From assembly GCA_964036295.1 (NCBI GenBank), contig OZ038463.1:37497178-37561177 (forward strand): 64,000 bases of DNA, in the 5' to 3' direction. The stretch is from Plumapathes pennacea. Lineage: Eukaryota > Cnidaria > Anthozoa > Antipatharia > Myriopathidae. The position numbers were made by a program, and so were the translations under genes. The notes below the pieces were generated by a model, which was not told the origin of the DNA, did no database searches, and worked only from the letters and a program-made list of their open reading frames with translations. Within the stretch, counting starts at the first letter, position 1, and each line of letters begins with the position of its first letter. Below, piece after piece: positions 20,457 through 30,639 of the stretch.

Positions 20457-21285
20457 CTACGTTCGTGTTGTATAATAACAACTTTGAGATTGTAGTTGCG
20501 GTGAAGCGAAAAAAATAACAGTTATTGACTGTTTATGTATTTCTTCTCGTTTGTTTACAATCTGTGGATTGATATGGCTTCTGTGTGAAGCCAGTGTTTC
20601 TGATTGTTTTGTGGGTGAAGGAATTTTCGCGCGGACAAGAGTGTCCTTTAGAGATTTTTCCTTCCTGTAAGATATAATCGGCGGTTTGTTGAAGATCCGA
20701 GCAAGTTTTGGTTGACCTTCGATTAGATGCCAGTGTTTCATAAGAATCTGTTTTAGATTCGGTTTAGCCGGGTTGTAGATAGTGATGAACGGTAGGATTT
20801 CATTTCTTTGCTTTCCTTTAGGCCGAAGTGACGCCGTTCTATCACAGAATTGTACGAGAGTGTAAGGATAGCCTCTGTTGTAGAGTCTGATTTCAAAATC
20901 TCGTTTAAGTTTTTTTTAAAGTTCGTTTTGACTGAAAGTTCGTTCTGAGTAGGCGTAATGCTTCTCCTTTCACAAAACCCTTTTTGGTATTAAGAGGGTG
21001 GCTGGATGAGAAGTGTGTATACTGAAAAGTTTCAGTCAGCTTGAAATGAGTTCGGACGTCCAGGAGTTTGAGAGTTGAAAGGCGTGGGCCTTTGAAAACT
21101 TCAGTGTTGAGAAAAACAGTGCTTACTGATGACACCTCGTAAGTAAATTTGATGGTGGGATGAAATGTATTAGCAAAGTCAACAAAAGTAGTGACTTCCG
21201 TCTCGGAAACGTCCCACAGAGACAAAATTTCATCAATAAATCTCTTCCAAACCAGAGGTTTGTGTGTATACTAGCCTTTAGGGGT
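20457..21285 (-). mobile_element. Penelope-like element reverse transcriptase relic
   Basis: The minus-strand frames near 21285-20905 and 20890-20500 together carry the order of motifs in the C-terminal part of Penelope-like RTs. These are RFIDEILSLWD (the palm catalytic box, with DE where DD is usual), HPTIKFTYE, THFSSSHPLNTKKGF, then NRGYPYTLVQFCD, LPFITIYNPAKPNLK and PPIISYRKEKSLKDTLVRAK. A poly-A frameshift near 20915 separates the two parts. No N-terminal RT part and no GIY-YIG endonuclease is visible, so this is a truncated dead copy. Exact ends are not resolved. Confidence 0.75.
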
Positions 21286-21339
21286 CGTGTTTCGAGGTCC
21301 GCCATGATCGCTGCTTGCTTGGCTGACGAGATCAGTTTT

Positions 21340-21412
21340 TGTTTTGTGCCTGATTGGCTAAAAAAGCACAGCAAACGCAAAATCCAAGCAACCACACGAT
21401 CACTTTCAAGGA
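21340..21412. repeat. Fragment of the 60.7 kb MITE family (element B)
   Basis: TGATTGGCT, CAAACGCAAAA and CACGATCACTTTC-type blocks follow the order of the right half of the two elements at 60693-61012 and 61062-61393. Terminal inverted repeats are not intact here. Confidence 0.45.
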
Positions 21413-21552
21413 TACTGTATACCGCGCGATTTCCCGCCAGCGTGCACTCGTACCCAGGGCTCTATACGTTTGCTTTCGAACGAGGCCTCGAGCATGCGGC
21501 CATTTTCACTGTAGTTGCATTGAGCAGAGTTCCCTGTTCTCTGAGCTTGAAA

Positions 21553-22478
21553 ATGAATTGGCAGGCAAAACTAGACACAGTCCAGAAAAGAAATATGTAC
21601 ATGTTTGATCATCGTGAGCTGATCAGCGAGGTTACGTTTGCATTGAGCGACTCGAATGAGCCCTCGTTAAAAATCACTGTCCCTGCTCGTAAGTTTTCTT
21701 CGCCATGTTCTACGGAGAAATGGCCGAACAGCGGGAAAGCATCGAACTGGACGACTGTGATGTGGACTGCTTCACGGAGCTATTGAGGTACATTTACTGT
21801 GACGAAGTGAATTTAAGTATGGGAAGTGTTCTCAGTGTCTGATATCTCGCACATAAGGAAATACGATCGACATTCCTTCCCTTGCCGAGTTAATTGTGCG
21901 AGAAATTCTTAGAGGAAGAAATTGATACTTCTAACGTTTTGGATATTCTGCCTCACGCCAGACTGTTCCAGGCGGTTGATTTGGAAACAATTTGCTGGGA
22001 GATAGTTGATTTTGAAACTGAAAAGGTGCCCAAGAAAGATGCTTTCGTTGAAATTGCCCCTGTTATTCTACAGTCGCTTCTTCAGAGAGAATCTCTGACT
22101 TGTGAGGAAATTGAAATATTCCTCGCTGTAAACCGTTTGGCCGAACACAAGTGTAGAGAAAGCGGGAAAGATCCAAGCGAGGGACACAACAAGAGAGAGG
22201 TACTTGGTGAAGCAATCTTCAATCTGGTCCGTTTTCCAAACATTCCACAACAGAAGATTGCTGAGTTGGTTTTACCGACTGAAATGTTGATGAAGGATGA
22301 GATAGTAGCCCTGTTCAAACACTTCAATTCAGTCGCAGCACCAGATTTGAGATTCTCAACAACTCCCAGGAAAAGCATTCCAGTTAAAAGTTGCAAGATT
22401 TTTGATACAGTTAGGTACCAGACATGTGATGTATATAAGTGGTTTTATAATTGGTCCAAATTGTCACCAAGGATCTGA
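21553..22478 (+). pseudogene. Intronless BTB-BACK domain pseudogene (BTBD3/6-like)
   Basis: From the ATG at 21553 the product opens NWQAKLDTVQKRNMYMF, typical of BTBD3/BTBD6-type BTB proteins. After VPARKF about nine expected BTB residues are missing and the frame shifts. In the next frame FFAMFYGEMAEQRE and RYIYCDEVNL, core BTB motifs, continue. A second shift near 21840 leads to LAHKEIR, a stop, then CEKFLEEEIDTSNVL, which opens the BACK domain. The BACK part is open to 22478 (RLAEHKCRESGKDP, VRFPNIPQQ). The PHR domain expected next is absent. One deletion and at least two frame breaks in an uninterrupted, intronless copy indicate a decayed, possibly retroposed, gene. Working relatives act as Cul3 ubiquitin-ligase adaptors. 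Confidence 0.75.
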
Positions 22479-22611
22479 AGAGGCATGCAGATGCATGTCT
22501 AGTCTTTGAAAAGTTTTCAGTTTTAGGCAGCTAGCACAAATTTTGTATTATAGCTGAGAAGGCTGTTTTTTCTCATAATAATGCAAGAAACATTTTATCC
22601 TTTCTAACTTC

Positions 22612-22710
22612 CCTTTCACTCCCAAGACAAGAGTGATCAACTTTAACTTTCTCATTCAGTCTCTCACATTGAGAGAATGACTGCATTTTGACTTTGGGAT
22701 GTGGAAATGG
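22612..22710 (+). repeat. Short copy of dispersed element A
   Basis: CCTTTCACTCCCAAG at the left, GAGTGATCAACTTT inside, and TTTGACTTTGGGATGTGGAAA at the right end. Internally deleted relative to the copy at 20118-20325. Confidence 0.5.
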
Positions 22711-22894
22711 CTAATGTACATACAACTATACATTATTTTGTTGTGTGGTTAATACTATAATTATTCAATTATTGGTGTTAGCCAAAGTGGAATTTGTTAA
22801 ATAGCTACATCCAAGCATCCATTTTGATGATTAATTCATAAGAGGAGTTTGTGTCATCCGATTTCATTATCACTTGACATAGTTTATTATATAC

Positions 22895-23275
22895 AGTTGA
22901 AACTCTCGTAGGCAGCCACCTTGGGAATTTGAAATAGTGTTCATAACTAGAGCTGGTCACTAACAAGTATGGGCTCTACAAGAGCTTTTAGCGTAAAGCC
23001 ACTCGGGTGCTCCACCCAAAACCCCCTTGAACATTTAATTAGAGATCTTGTCAAACGAACCATTAGCGCAATGTCATATTATTACTGTAAAAGCGATCAA
23101 GAGTTCACTTTCAGTAAATTGTTGACTAATACGAGTCAGACCCTTTGAGTGATTGCTAATGGAGCTTCAAGCAATGGAAAAGACTGGTTGGTTTATTTCC
23201 AAAAGTGGTCGCAGTTGCCTACGGGACCAGTTGCCTACAAGAGCTTTTGATTATAGAGTTTGAGTGACAATTCAA
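22895..23275. repeat. Degraded dispersed repeat with inverted ends
   Basis: GTTGAAACTCTCGTAGGCAGCCACC at the left is echoed inverted by GTTGCCTACAAGAGC and TATAGAGTTTGAG at the right; GTCGCAGTTGCCTACGGG also repeats inside. Non-coding, boundaries approximate. Confidence 0.4.
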
Positions 23276-24637
23276 ACCAGGTTTCCAATGGTGGGGTTGC
23301 AAGGAGAGTTTTGACTGTACAGTACAAAGTGTTAATAGTTGCATTAGAAGCTAAATATAATATACCATGTGTGAATTAGCCAAAAGTCAAGTTTTGCTCT
23401 TCCATTGTTACAGTACCCCTGTCCCTCCCCCTGGGGTTTGACATACAGTTCTAAAGCTACAGTAATATGCTTTTTGACTAAGATCATGTGTTGGGGTTCA
23501 ATAACCATAATATGATTATTATACACTAGTTGAATCATAATAAATAATAAACATATGGTAGCAAGCTAGTATGTGGCCATATACTGTATATATTTATCAA
23601 TATGCATATATTTTTTTGTGTACTGAGATATGCATGTATTCTATTTAGTCATGTACATGTAGATATGTGGCGCAGTAAATTCATGTTTGATTGCTGACTG
23701 ATATCTACTGTATAGGGTACTACAAAAACTACAATCAGATGCAAAGAATATACAACAAAACTAAAACAAACAAAAGAGCACCACAAAGGAGCCTGTTGCA
23801 TTTCAAAACAAGGTCTACATGTACAGTAGTGCAAACCCAGTTTGTTTACTCCTGTCAGGCAACTTTATATACAGGCTAGTGTTTTACTTGCACTTTCATT
23901 TTCATTCAAATCAAATTTATTTTCATAACGAAGTTTTCAAACTGGACCTTGTTTTGAAGCGGAGGTTAACCAGACAGGTATATCAGAAATGGCCTCTTAC
24001 TGCAGTCATTCGTTTCTTCTATAAGTCTGTTGTTTTGGTTAACTGTTCATGCATGTATGTTCATATGTAGTTAGTTTAGTTTGATATAACATGGAAGAAA
24101 TAAAGAGATCCATCAAACAGTAAACAAAACAGTTTGCGTGTTTGGTTTTGAGTTTACAGTGAGCACCCCCTAGCTCAAACCCACCTTATGAAGAGTTGAT
24201 TGGATTAGGTCAGAGTGCACATCAGGCAGTAGACATGATAACAGGTATTGTTGTAAAAATAAGATTTAAAAAAAAATTTTAAAAATAGTACCGATGTAGT
24301 AGGTCAATATACGGTTTTCCGGCCCCAGGGAAATAATCTAGCATATTCATGTGTACAAGTGTCCACTTTGGGGACAGGTTGAGATCTTTGGGTGACCATG
24401 TTCATTTGAATTTCCGACTTGCTTTAGAAGATTTGTTTTTTAGTGTCGGGAACCAAACATCTTGAGATGTAAACTGAAACATTGGATTGGCGAGAGTATG
24501 GGAAACTTGGCTTTTGATAGCTGATTCACATATCAATTCTCACTACAACAATTATACAATTTCTTCTTGAACAGCTGGGAGAATTTGTCTAGGTGAGTTT
24601 ACTGACCTGTCGTTTCTTGTTCTTTTGCGTTTTTCAG
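23276..24637. other. Intergenic, nothing recognised
   Basis: AT-rich with short TATA-type runs near 23580-23620. No supported gene. Confidence 0.4.
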
Positions 24638-27217
24638 ATTTGGACACAGAACATGACGGCGAAGGTGTGAATTTCATCCAAGAAGGGACAAAAAAGACGG
24701 AATGGATTGGTGTAAGTATCTTTTTATGAACAGTTGTTATGTAAGATCAGACGCTTATTTGGTGATGTCCGGGCTTTCCACATGCAAAACAAGTGGGGGA
24801 AGGGGGGGGGGGGGGGGGGGGCTGAAACAAGGGAAAACGGTTAGTCGGGGGGAGGGATACTTTTCTCGGGGTTTTATATCCTCCAAATCTTAATGTAAGG
24901 TACAAGTAAATCAACGATTGCTTCTTTCCACATCAACTTCAACCAACTGAAATTTCTTACAACCGCAACAACTGAAGTCGCACTAGGAGTCACACAAGGA
25001 TAAATAATTATAAGCGAGGGAAGATTAACAGCTTTAATAATACATCAGTAAGTTATTTTACATCTTCATCTTCAACATAGGTTGGGAGCTAGGGTCATTT
25101 TTCTTAATTTTCAGTTGATCACGAAACACGAAGTATAGAAGAACAGAGTTTTATCGCTCGCACACCTGATCGCGCACCTGCTAATCAATATTTCATTTTC
25201 TGTATTGACGTTTCTTTGTTGCGGGTGGATTTTGGTATTTTCAAATATTCACAATGTAGTATTGCACCTATTTTGCACCAAAGCTCGGTTTCTACGTCTC
25301 TACTGATTTGAATGCGAAGAAATAAAATAAGGCTGAGTCAATATGTGTTCGAGAGAATGGTGCGTTTCTCGTAAAATTCAAGCAGAACATTTCGTAAACA
25401 TTCTGCCGAATTTACATATTATTTTCATTGGTTCACTTACTGTGACAGTTTAGTGTAGTTTTAGAATTTTGGCGTGATTCATACTTCTTTTTTGAGATAC
25501 AAAAGCTCGCCAACTCGAACACCGGAAGCGACTAATTCTGAAGTATTAAAGCTAAAGGCACGCGAGTTATATAAGTAAACATTAAAAAACGCGGTTGTGT
25601 CATGTCGAGCAATATCGGCTCTTGTAAGGCTGTCAAGTTTCGCTCAGGCATGAAACAAAATTTAGAATGCATGTCAGAAAGAAGCTTTGATAGTTTTCAG
25701 TTGAATTAACAGAGTTTCAGTTTTTCCCTTCATTAATATTCAGCCTTTCACATTTCCTTCACAAATACAAACACTGCTGATGTAATAAATATTAAAGCGT
25801 TAGTTGCCTTATCTTTTGAAATTTTAGCGGCCCTTGCTTTAGCATAATAACTGCGTATTTTTATTGTCAAAATACTGCACCCGCTTTGACTGTCTCAATT
25901 GACACTCTGATGTTTACCGAACGCACTCGATATTTCCGGTTTGAATAAAGAAAAAGCTTTGATGGGTACATACAATTTGAAGACAAACTGCTGCCTTGTC
26001 AAGGAGTTGCCTACATCAATTGGTCACCGCCTCGACTAATATCCGATATCAATCACAGCTGTTTGGTTTAAATTTTAGCAGCCTCTTCTCGGTCTTCGGC
26101 TGTTTCGACGTCTTCCTCTGGTATTGCTGCGAGACCCTCACATCGTAGAATTGTAGAGTCCTTAATAAATTTCTTCGTCCCGCGCGCGTCTTCAACTCTG
26201 GCCTGCGTAACTTGCGTCGATTGGTGATCCATGTTGTCACCGTCTTTTCTGCTCTCTTCTAACGACGGTGTTGCTTCCATTTGTCGGCGCCGAGCGTTGC
26301 GTATTTTAGCAGAGGGTCTGTCACTTTTCATCCGATTTAAACAACAGTAAAATAAGCATCCAAATATAAAAACCCCTGCGATGGCCACAACCGCCAAGAC
26401 TACAGGACTCAGGGGCTGTGAGTCCAGTACGTCGTGTTTCAAATCGCACTGACAAGTGCCGTTGCGACAGCGTATAGCACACTCTGAAGTGTTCCGCGAA
26501 CAAATAACAGGCATTTCTAATGTAGAATGCCTAGAACAATTTGCCTGATTGCACGTATCCACGCATTTTTCGTCTCTGATGCCATCACAATCCGTCTCCT
26601 TACTACAATGGCCGTGACAAGACACTCGCAAAGGACACGAAGTATTGCAGCATTTCCGCCGCGTACGGCATTCCTCGTCTGACTGACAAGTCTGTGACTT
26701 CGTCGGAGTACACGACAACGTCAACAAAACGCCGAAGACGATGACTGTTTTTAAACATTGCACCACCGAACCAAACGTCGAAGGTTTTTCTGGACGCGAT
26801 CCAATGTGAAACAGGAGCATGAAGTTGTGTTCATTTACACATTCTAAATCGGCAAGCAGAAATAAGCTTTCTGGCGGGCAGGTGCGCTTTAAACGCCAAC
26901 AATATGTACAAATGCAAATATTGGCCTTCAGTCATCACAAGAACAAACACATTGACGGCCACGCGAAACCTTTTTCAACATCGCGTTTCAGACAATACGC
27001 GCCCAGTGGGGGAGGAGTTAGTTCGCGTGAGTAATTTTAAACACGCAGAAAGTGATTGATAAGAGGGCAAAGTTGATGGAGTGAGTAATGTAAACAGAGC
27101 CTGACAAGAAACCGAAAAGACTTTCGACAGCATGTTTATTTTTCATTTCAGGGAGTGCAAGCGGTGTTTTCGTATCTTTTATTGGCAAGTAATTTCTTCA
27201 CTTACACCAACTTGAAG
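24638..27217 (+). CDS. Two putative consecutive exons of an unidentified spliced gene
   Basis: Candidate exon 24638-24711 follows a good acceptor (TTTTTCAG) and ends before a GTAAGT donor. It encodes 24 full codons (DLDTEHDGEGVNFIQEG...). Candidate exon 27152-27217 follows TTTTCATTTCAG and ends before GTAAGT; its 22 codons are hydrophobic (VQAVFSYLLLASNFF). The first exon ends in phase 0 and the second starts in phase 0, so they join in frame across a 2.4 kb intron. The minus-strand gene 26068-26820 lies inside that intron. No start, stop or further exon is secure and I do not recognise the product. They could be chance splice-site pairs. Confidence 0.3.
24800..24821. repeat. Poly-G tract
   Basis: A run of about 20 G preceded by GGGGGAAGG. 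A second long G run lies near 27867-27886 and a third near 55311-55340. Such tracts are prone to sequencing-length error. Confidence 0.85.
24830..26067. other. Intergenic or intronic, nothing recognised
   Basis: No gene, RNA or repeat could be supported. It falls within the intron between the two putative plus-strand exons at 24.6 and 27.2 kb. Confidence 0.35.
26068..26820 (-). CDS. Intronless Cys-rich type I membrane protein without PPxY
   Basis: 250 aa on the minus strand, with the ATG complement ending at 26820. A hydrophobic stretch at about residues 22-40 (TVIVFGVLLTLSCTPTKS) can serve as an internal signal peptide. The ectodomain is denser in Cys than in the relatives: TCQSDEECRTRRKCC, CPLRVSCHGHCSKETDCDG, KCVDTCNQANC, CSRNTSECAIRCRNGTCQC. 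Single span at about residues 140-162 (VVLAVVAIAGVFIFGCLFYCC), then a basic segment and an acidic C-terminus (EEDVETAEDREEAA). No PPxY motif is present, so it lacks the putative WW-binding function while sharing the Cys-rich ectodomain style. It may be a diverged member of the cluster or an independent gene. Function unknown. Confidence 0.7.
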   Translation of the reverse strand: MLLFHIGSRPEKPSTFGSVVQCLKTVIVFGVLLTLSCTPTKSQTCQSDEECRTRRKCCNTSCPLRVSCHGHCSKETDCDGIRDEKCVDTCNQANCSRHSTLEMPVICSRNTSECAIRCRNGTCQCDLKHDVLDSQPLSPVVLAVVAIAGVFIFGCLFYCCLNRMKSDRPSAKIRNARRRQMEATPSLEESRKDGDNMDHQSTQVTQARVEDARGTKKFIKDSTILRCEGLAAIPEEDVETAEDREEAAKI

Positions 27218-27239
27218 GTAAGTACATTTTAAATGTTGT

Positions 27240-27345
27240 TAAGTAAACCCTTTTACTACCAAGCTCAAATTACGGATTCTCCCAACCCTTTTAAGAAGAA
27301 AATATATGGGTAATCAGATGTAGTGAGAACTGATAATTTACAAGC
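27240..27345 (-). repeat. Fragment of dispersed element A, reverse orientation
   Basis: CTTTTACTACCAAGCTCAAATT, then GGATTCTCCCAACCC and TAGTGAGAACTGATAATT, is the complement-side end of the family (compare TTTGAGTTTGAGAGTGAAA at 58.3 kb). Confidence 0.5.
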
Positions 27346-28187
27346 AAGCTACCAAAAAGAAAGTTCTCTTCAATCTTACGGCGTTAGTTCCGTGTCAGCC
27401 TTAAACGTACTCGACTGAAAATAATTGTGAAATAGCGGGCGATTTAAATATTGTACTCAGACTATCATTTCTCCTTATACCTTACACATTCTGAGCTCGG
27501 AGTTGGAAGATTATTTAAGCAGGAGCTAAATCACAGAGGCTTTGTTTTTCAATGAGTAGAACTTTCAACTAAAAAGAACTTTTGGTCAGTTACCATAAAA
27601 TTGCGCTTTAGAGTTTCCAGGTCGCTGGCTACTTGCAAGGATCGTTAAACAGTGTTAGCTTTATTGTTTTGGAAACGTTTTAGGGACCTAAAACAAAATA
27701 GTACGTTGTACGTTGTGGTGACTGAAAGAATACTTTGCAAAATGGCAAATTATCGAAGGACTGTGTGGAGTGGACATGTAGCCTAAAGAAAAGAAGCCAT
27801 TAATTGAGTTTTAACAGTTAACCCATGAGAGCGCACATTTTGCGTCGATTACTAAGCAGGTGGAGGGGGGGGGGGGGGGGGGGGGGAGTGAGAGTTACTT
27901 GAGGGAAAGGAGAGAGGGAGGTTAAGGAATATATTTACATTTACCGATGCTGCTGAGATCACTTTTGACTGCAGTAGTAGGAATCAACACGTTTATTTAA
28001 TCACAGAATTAAGAAGTTCACATACAAAAACCCAGCTTTGATTTGCTTACACAGCAGAATACTGCGCATCAGACTAAAGAGTGAGCTCAATCCAAACTGG
28101 TGGGTTGCTTCCAATACTAAACCAGGCTAATGTGCAGACTAACCGAACAGACTAAGACTAAATGTTGCCTTTCTTGCACTCGACTAT
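27346..28187. other. Intergenic; poly-G run near 27.87 kb
   Basis: Nothing coding could be supported. The 3' side abuts the end of the minus-strand PLP-enzyme gene. Confidence 0.4.
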
Positions 28188-28233
28188 TCATATGATGCTA
28201 CAGTTCAAACGACGTTTGCGATAGGACACAAAA

Positions 28234-30512
28234 TCACCTTTTGCGGGAAGCTCTCTTTTTGGAAACCTTGGCCTCCGGGGGAGTATCATTATACTCTTGA
28301 ATGGCGGCCAAGACTTTATCGATGTGCTCTTCAGTATTGTAGATGTGCGGGCAGATTCGTAAGCCACCGGTGGAGGCAACACCAATGCGTTTCTCCGTGT
28401 ACAGCCAGTTGTACAAATCCACGCCATCTTGCGGGTCGTCAAATTTGATGACTACCACTCCGTGACGCAGTGTTGGGTCGGTTGGGGTGGTCAGTGTATA
28501 GCCCATGGCAAGCAAGCCGTCTATCAGCCTCTGCACCAGAACTTGGATTCTCTGTTCGATCTCTGAGAAGCCGATGGTTTCCAGTATCTCAGCCGTGTAC
28601 AAAAGGCTCATGAGGGTCGGGTCGTTGCGTTGGCCAAGCGTCTCAAATCTCCGCGCGTCAGTATACAGCTCTACTGGGAGGTTGATCTTTGCGTCGTAGC
28701 CATAGTTGTTGGGCCAGAAGTCTGGGATGCGGGCCAACCTCATGTACAGGATGCCAGCCTCCTTTGGACCGACAAACCACTTGTGGGCACTGGCGGAATA
28801 GCTGTCACAATCCATGTCTTTCAGATCGTGTTGCAGGGTTCCCCAGCCCATCGCTCCGTCCACATGCACGTGCACATTGGGGTCTTTGGCATGGATGGCT
28901 GTACACAGACCCTTGGCTGGCAAGCGAAGGCCACTTTCGTTGGAGAGCTGGTGAGGCAAGTTGATTGATTAGTCAGCCTCAAGACCACTGCAGACAAAGC
29001 TTGGCGTTCTTTTTTTCAATTGCCCTAAAGTGTCCATTCCTAAATTAGCTTAAGTTCTGTCGCGAAGGTGGACCTGGAACACAATAACGAACGTTTGAAA
29101 ATCTGAGGCTACAATGATTCTCAACCCAAAAAGACGTTGTAGATCGGACCAAAACTGGCGGACCAAGTATTTGGGCGCGCAAAGGACTGTGGTTGAAGAA
29201 ACTCTCTAGGAAATTTTCAGTTTTAAAACACTTATAAACCTCATGCCAAACTGTTACGTGAAGGAATGAAGACTGCCAGCCCTCCTGCGTAGCAGGATAC
29301 ATCTTAATAGAATTAAGACAATTGGTTCACGATGAGCTCTATTTACTAATTAGCATGCTTAGTGCACTGCCTCACGCATGCCCAGAAGGTGCGATCGATC
29401 TTTCCTTATTGCAGCTCTATCAAATTTTACTTAAGTTCTGTATCTAACATCGAGCGGGGCTATCTCTTATTTTGCCTTCAACATTAGTCATTGCGGAATG
29501 CAATAGGGAAGATGCAACGCTGAGATCACGCAATGCAACAATGTATTTTTGCTCAGAAAAACCTAAAGCAGCAGTTGTTCCGTCGGCCAAAATTACTAAT
29601 TCGAATTGTTCTGCAGGTGTCTAACTACTGATGCACATGCACTGCATGCTTTTACTAAATTAAGCGTTAGACTTCATAGCGCTCGACATTAACGGTTGTC
29701 CGCTTGCCCGGGGCAACCAAAACTTTTGGTCGGGCAGGTAAATTCTGGGTCGGGCAACTAGAAATTATGAAACTTTCTATTGCTTGAAGTCAATCTACAG
29801 TCTGAAGGGCAACCAACCTAAAACCTTAATGTCGAGCACTGCTTCATTATTTTAAAACAGGATCAAACTAACCCACCTCGCTGAAAGTAACCACGCGGGT
29901 TACTCCTACTTTCACTTGAGCCACAAACCTATCGATCAGCTCCTGCTCCGTCGTTGCTCCTGTGGTATCGACCGTAACAATGTTGAAGTTTTTGAAGCGC
30001 TCTTTCCTGAACTGCCAGGCTCGGTTGTTAGTGCCATGGTTCTGGGTCCAAATGACGACCTCCTGGCCTGCACTGAAGTCCAGACCGTTGTTGATAGTGT
30101 TGTTTGCTTCAGTCGTGTTTCTCATGAATGCGAGTTCGTCTGTACCGATGTTGAGCTGAGCAGCGATCAGTGCGCGCGCATCATCGATGATCGTGGCAAA
30201 GACGCTGGTTCGCTTCTGGATGGAGACATCTTTGTTCATGTCGATTCCCATTTCGTTCACGGACAGCTGTACGGCGTGGAGGGATGGGCACAGGTTTGCT
30301 GCGTTAATGGGAATCACATCAAGATCGTCATCAAAGTCGAACATATCGCGCACCACTTCCCAGTCAACTTCATCACTGCGTTCTTTCTTCAGATTCTTTA
30401 CCAGGTTTCCAAAGTTTTTCTTGAAGAAAAGGAAGGTAGCATGGCTAATAACATTCGAGTCATACAGCTTTTTTGCGACTTGGAAGGTTACGAACTGGGA
30501 TGGGCGCTTCAT
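28234..30512 (-). CDS. PLP-dependent class V aminotransferase-fold enzyme (isopenicillin-N-epimerase/cysteine-desulfurase-like)
   Basis: Two exons: 29877-30512 (start ATG, donor GTGGGT) and 28234-28947 (acceptor CACCAG, stop), joining in phase 0 to 449 aa. The N-terminal half carries the cofactor-binding features of the family: MRNTTEANNTINNGL and VIWTQNHGTNNRAW. The C-terminal half has HVHVDGAMGWG (the Asp that contacts the PLP ring) and SASAHKWFVGPKEAG, where the Lys after SAH is the expected Schiff-base residue. ARRFETLGQRNDPTLMSL and a late GLRICPHIYNTEEHIDKVL fit the small domain. The closest class I can name is CefD-like epimerases and NifS/EgtE-like enzymes; the true substrate cannot be read off. 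No transit peptide or membrane segment, so cytosolic by inference. The intron (28948-29876) holds a MITE-like element. Confidence 0.85.
29680..29841. repeat. MITE-like element with GCTCGACATTAA ends
   Basis: Left end CGCTCGACATTAACGG and right end CCTTAATGTCGAGCACT form terminal inverted repeats of about 12-14 bp around a 160-bp interior that contains GGGCAACCAA repeats. It lies in the intron of the PLP-enzyme gene. No coding sequence. Confidence 0.6.
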
Positions 30513-30557
30513 ATTGACAACGTTTGAGTGTGGTCGTGTCCTCCTTGCCGATGATAC

Positions 30558-30620
30558 TTATAAAGCTTGCAGCAAGTGCTTGTACGTGTTATAAAGGCTT
30601 GCAGCAAGTGCTTGTACGTG
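30558..30620. repeat. 31-bp direct duplication upstream of the PLP-enzyme start
   Basis: TTATAAAGCTTGCAGCAAG...TTGTACGTG at 30558-30588 is repeated at 30589-30620 with one inserted G. It sits 46-108 bp upstream of the minus-strand ATG and includes a palindromic TTATAA in each copy, so it may lie in the core promoter or 5' UTR. Confidence 0.6.
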
Positions 30621-30639
30621 CGGTTAGTGCAAGATATTA

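Noticed and set aside
21160..21552. N-terminal extension of the BTB frame
   Set aside because: The 131 upstream codons have no BTB-family similarity and overlap a MITE fragment and the Penelope-like relic; the BTB homology begins at the ATG at 21553.
28630..28968. 112-aa plus-strand frame
   Set aside because: Antisense shadow of the second exon of the PLP-dependent enzyme.
29916..30527. 203-aa plus-strand frame
   Set aside because: Antisense shadow of the first exon of the PLP-dependent enzyme; no family motifs.
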